Under the pieces are notes generated by a model, which worked only from the letters and a program-made list of their open reading frames with translations, did not search any database and was not told where the DNA came from. DNA of 64,000 bases from Siphonodentalium dalli (Eukaryota > Mollusca > Scaphopoda > Gadilida > Siphonodentaliidae). Position numbers and translations under genes: made by a program. Numbering within the stretch: the first letter of the stretch is position 1; every line of letters starts with the position of its first letter. The stretch lies in contig CP136065.1 of the NCBI GenBank assembly GCA_032622095.1, positions 246,511,474 to 246,575,473 of the forward strand. The letters are read 5' to 3'. Positions 24,801 through 30,800 of the stretch are shown one piece after another.

Positions 24801-27800
24801 TGAATAAACTGTGAAATAGTTTTTTTTTGTCGTGGTACCGACATGTGTTCTGAGTCATTCTGTGCTTAATTGAAATTTGTAATTTGTAATAATCCGCATT
24901 TGTCTCTCTGTTGGGGAATGTATGGGGACATCAGGGCATCCATGTGTGTGTCCGCCCCATTCCTTGTCCTGACGTTAACTCCAGTTCAAATTATCTGATC
25001 GAAACAAAACTTGGTATGAGAAATAACCATCACATTATTGACCCGCCATATCAAATCCAGTCGGAAGTCGGGATTTTTTTACCCTGTGCCAATGCATTCT
25101 CTTATATATGCGAGTCGACCATAGGTCGCCTCACATATATAAGAGAATGCATTGGCCTAACTAATCATTTTTTTTAAATAAATGTTTCTTACAATTTTTA
25201 GGACATAAAATAAAAAACATCCATTACCCTGCAGGGAGCCCCACACATATATAGAAGCATATAGAAGAGTGTCGTCTGCTCATGTTTGTCTGGGGCTCTG
25301 TATGGGTGAAATTATAAAATTGTTAAAGAAATCAGGCTTTAAAACTTACTTTGAAATATATTATTTTGCAACTGTTCATATTCTAAAGCTATGTCGCTAT
25401 AATATTGTAGAACTACAGAAGAGTGGCAGAGGTGTGGATGGACGAATATGGAGAGTTTCTGTACAAGAGACGGCCTCAGTACCGAAGTATCGACCCCGGG
25501 GATATCTCTGCACAGAAAGCTGTCAGAACGAGGCTTAAGTGTAAATCGTTCAAATGGTTCATCGAAGAGGTGGCTTTTGATCAGAAGGATTACTACCCAC
25601 CAATAGAACCCCCACCTCTGGCGGCCGGTGAAGTGAGTATGGTATAAACAGGGATGTAGTGGTGGGGGAGGTTTATCCAGTAGAACCCCTACCTCTGGTG
25701 GCCAGTGAAGTGAGTATGGTATAAACAGGGATGTAGTGATGTGGGCGTGGGGAGGTTTATACAGTAGAATCCATACCTGGTGGCCGGTGAAGTGAGTATT
25801 ATATAGAAGAACCCCCACCTCTGGTGGGCGGTGAAGTGAGTATGGTATAAACAGGGATGTAATGATGGGGGGGGGGCATGGGGGAGGTTTATACAGTAGA
25901 ACCCCTACCCCCGGTGGTTGTTGATGTGAATATAGCATAAACAGGGATATAGAAAGGGATGTTCAAAGAAATCTATTTTTGACCCTTTTATACTTTTATA
26001 CTAAATACTCATTGACGAGTAGTTACCTTAGGAAATGTTCAGATAATAAGTTCAACAAACGACCATATGTCATAGGTTGTTTTATTGAACTTATTATCTG
26101 AACATTTCCCACAAAAGGATATGAATGATTCTGCACTTGTATTATATTTTCATCATACTGTCATCTGCTAATTTTTTTCTGTACATTCCTCCAAACAAAT
26201 AAATAATATACCTTTCCATTCTATTATAGCTGATGGAAGAATCCATTTAGTATAGGAAGGGTTAATATATAATTTCCTTTCTCATTTGTTCAATTCGAGT
26301 GTGGTAATAATAGTAAAAACATGATCCTATCAGACATTAAAGGTACCCAATCTGATTCGATGGTCCCCATATCATCAGATTCCAACAACAACAACATTTT
26401 TGAAACGCTGCTTCAATTATGAGAATCGAGTAATTGCCCAAAAATAATGGTAACCACAGTCAACTATAGTATAAAATTGCCCAAAACCTGTTATTTATCA
26501 ACATTTTTTCAATGAAATTTTGCCGGTTTATCAAATATCTGACACAAAATCGCTACCTGATTTTAGAGTTATCCATCTTCATCCGCAATTTGGTCCGAGA
26601 CCGTGTTCTCATTGATATCTGATCGATATCTGATCACTCTGAACTTTGATGGGTGGGTTCCTCGACTCAAATCAAAATTTTCAAATTACCCCTGAAGCCA
26701 AGGAAATTGTAATTTGCGAGCGATAATTTGGATTATGCATTTTTAAGGTCTCACTAGCAGCCCTCCAGAAAGGATTAATAGATCTGATATAACAATGACA
26801 TGATTTTGGAGGGCGTTTAGGTGTATTAACGTCCCGACAGAAATGATTAACAGCCCAACAGCTTATAGTCTTGGGCCGTTAACCCTTCGATGACTGGAGC
26901 TTCTTGAAATGTTGCGAAACCCCTGTGCCAATGCATTCTCTTATATATGTGAGTCTCAAATAGTGAGCCTCGCATGTATAAGAGAATGCATTGACCTAAC
27001 AATATTTACATTGATCTTGTAAGTTGTAAGCGAGTAAATTCTATGTGAGGCTTCCTTTGGGAGACTTGCATATATAAGATAATGCACTGGCACAGGATCT
27101 TTATTGCTGCACCAGCACAGCTCCAGTCACGAAAGGGTTAATACGGTGAAGGCCTGTTAATAATTTCTGGATGGCTGTTGATATACCGACAGCATCATAT
27201 TATTACTATTATTACCAAATTCTCTGTTGCTCTGTTCAAACATGAGGGACGTGGTAAGCAATATTTGGAAGCAAACTTTTTTGGAACAACAAACACTTTA
27301 TTGATTTATCCTCTTTTTCATACCAAATGAATCAATTGATGTCACATGACATGTTGAGCATTATCATTGCTTAACCGTTTCATGATGGGAGCTGCGCTGG
27401 TACAGCATTAAAGATCCTGTGCCAGTGCATTCTCTTATATATGCGAGTTTCCCCATAGGGAGACTCGCATATATAAGAGAATGCTCTGGCTTACAAGATC
27501 AAGTTAAATATTGTGAGGCCATTGCATTCTCTTATATATGCGAGGTCCCCTTTGAGCGATTCACATATATGTCAAAGAGAATTCATTGGCACGGGGTTTA
27601 CACAAAAATTCAGGAAGCTCCAGTCATGAAAGGGTTAACTCCCGTAATTTGATGAGAATGAGTAGATTGACACACAGAAGTGACTCATAACCGGCTCCTT
27701 GACCACATTGTGATAGTTACAGTTATACCCTGTGCCAATGCATTCTCTTATATATGCGAGTCGACCATAGGTCGCCTCGCATATATAAGAGAATGCATTG

Positions 27801-30800
27801 GCCTAAAAAAAATCTTTTTAATGTGTTAAGCCAATGCATTCTCTTATATATGCGAGGCGACCTATGGTCGACTCGCATATATAAGAGAAAGTATTGGCAC
27901 AGGGCCCTTCTGTTGGGTAAAGGGTTAAGCCTCTCATTTATTTTTCAGTTCAGAAACAAAGCTGCGAACTTGTGCATGGATACAAGGTTCAAGAAAATGA
28001 ACGAAAGATTCCAGCTTGAACAGTGCATCACAGACGGCAAAGGTGCCAGTGGAGAACAGGTAATTGTGACATAGCCTTATCAGAACCCACTTGTAATGAT
28101 GCTCATGTTTTGTCTGTCGTCTATTTTTTCCCTTCAATATTCTGCTGTTTGATACAATTTACCATGTAGTCCATTCCAAACATAAACAGCAATAAATTTG
28201 ATTTTTCACATCTCTTTTTTTTTTATCCAACAGCACTTATTTTTTTTAAATAATTGAATTCAAATAAAAAGACTTTATAATTATAGCTATATATTACCAT
28301 CTATTACTATTTATTACTATTTATTGCTATGAATTTGAAATTTACTGTTGAACAGGGTCTTTTTTGGCCAGAAAAATTTCTTTTGGTAATTTTTTCAGCC
28401 ATTTCTGAATTTGTATGGCCATATTTTTTATCACAAACTTCGGCCAATTTGAAAAACCAAAATATATAATGATAAAATAAATGAAATAAAAACAAATCAA
28501 AGCATTTCCGGAAAACTGGATCCTGATTTTTCTTTAACATGGAACAATAGTTATCCATCTTAGACTATTCCTGATATGGTAAAATTTAAAGAACATTTTT
28601 GTCTTAAATATGTGCGAAAAATTAAAAAAATTTGGAAAATTATCATGAATTTTTTTTCAGAGTATTTAAAGCCTTTAACTCACTGAGTGCCGACTCTCAT
28701 TCGAATGACATGACAAAAGTACAAGATTACTCATAGTAGGCACTCAACGTGTTAAATCCATATTTTATGTATTTTTGATTTAAACATATTTTTATTAGTA
28801 TATAAATGCATAAATAATACATAACAAATAAGGGATTGGAGGACAAGTTCTTTGAAACTTAGATGGACCTCCGCTCCCTACAGATCATACATGAAACATA
28901 AATATAACAATTTATTTTGGATTTATATCAGGTTTTGGTAGGGCGGGTAGAATATATATATTGTGAGAATAAGATATTACATGGGGTGTTAATTATTATA
29001 AATCAGTGGTGTGGTGGGGTAATAAGTATAATTATACATACCTATGACTAGTATGCCAACTGGCAGCATATATATGTATAAGGTGGGGAAAGCGTTAGTT
29101 GGTGTGTTTGGGGAATGGTAGATAGAAAGGGGTCGTTTGAGTAAGTAACAGAACAGGATATTGGGGCAGCAAGTACATTTATGGTACAGAGTTAAGATTT
29201 TATGTATTTATCAACATATGTTATCCATCCTTCCAAATTATGTTTAAATGAGCCATGTCCATATGAGTGTTCTTACTTTTCATTCTGTAGGAACTTGAGT
29301 TGACATGGCATAAGGATATACGACCAAAGAAAAGGACCATCTGCATTGATGTATCACAGTCTATTATGAAAGCGCCAGTCATACTCTTCAACTGTCACGG
29401 CATGAAAGGAAACCAAAGATTCAAGTATAATCCAGTGAGTATTTCATCTAATAGAGGGTCCCATTCAGGTCCTATGGGTCCAGTCAGGTCCGGGTGGTAA
29501 TTAGTCTGTGATGAAAACACCAGTCATCCTTCAATGTCATGGCATGAAAGGAAACCAAAGATTCAAGTATAATCCAGTGAGTATTTCATCTAATGGAGGG
29601 TCCCATTCAGGTCCTATGGGTCCAGTCAGGTCCGGGTGGTAATTAGTATGTGATGAAAACACCAGTCATCCTTTAACTGTCACGGCATGAAAGGAAAGAT
29701 TCAAGTATAATTCTGTGAGTATCTCATCTGATGGAAGGTCCCATTCAGGTCTGGGTGGGTCCGGGTGGGTCCAGGTGATAATTAGTCTATTATGAAAGCA
29801 CCAGTCATCCTCTTCAACTGTCACAGCATGAAAGGAAACCAAAGATTCAAGTATAATCCTGTGAGTATCTCATCTGATGGAGGGTCCCATTCAGGTCCGG
29901 GTGGGTCCAGGTGGTAATTAGTCTATTATGAAAACACCAGTCATCCTCTTCAACTGTCACCTCATGAAAGGAAACCAATGATTCAAGAATAATTCAATGA
30001 ATATCTCATCTTAGTGTAGAGTCCCATTCAGGTCCGGGTGGGTCCAATCAGGTCCGGGTGGTAATCAGTCTGATGAAGCTCTCATAATTATGTTGATGAA
30101 AGGAAATTAGAGATTAAAATATAATCTGGTGAGTGTCTCATCTTAGTGGAGGGTCCCATTCAGGCGCCGGTGGGTCCGGGTCAGACCTGTGTTATAATAA
30201 GTCCCATGATGAAAGTTCCCGTAATTCTGTTCAGCTGTCATGGCATGAAAGGAAATTAGAGATTCAAATATAATCTTGTGAGTGTCTCGTCTTAGTGGAG
30301 GGTCTGGGTAAAGGGTCCAGGTGGGTCCGGGTCAGATGGTAATTAACCGTGATGAAAGCTCCTGTAATCCTCTTCAAATGTCATGGTATGAAATGAAATC
30401 ATAGATTCAAATAGTATCTAATCTTAATGGAAGGTCTAAGTAGATGGTCCAGGTGGGTCCTCAGGTCCCTGGAGTTTATTCTCAATTTCTTGCCTTACCT
30501 GTACCCTCCATATCAAGCCTTGATATAGTGTGTCTGTCATTTGCAGAATGAGGTCCCCCCCAGAGGGTGAATTTAGTGACACTACCCTGCACAGTGGGCT
30601 AGCATCACTAAGTTCACCCTCTGGGGACCTCATTCTGCTTAGGCCTCATCTTCTAGAAAGTATCTTTAGTCTAAAATTAACATTGTTTTTAGTTCCTTTT
30701 TCCCTTCTGTTCGTGCTGTTTCTATATCCCCTAATTTGCAGAAGATAAAATGCATAATCAAGGTGACTAATTGGGTGAACATCACCAACTTCAACTGGGG

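Noticed and set aside
25339-25938. 199-codon minus-strand Pro/His-rich open frame
   Set aside because: It lies antisense to exon 8 and its tandem copies; the pattern is produced by the repeat.
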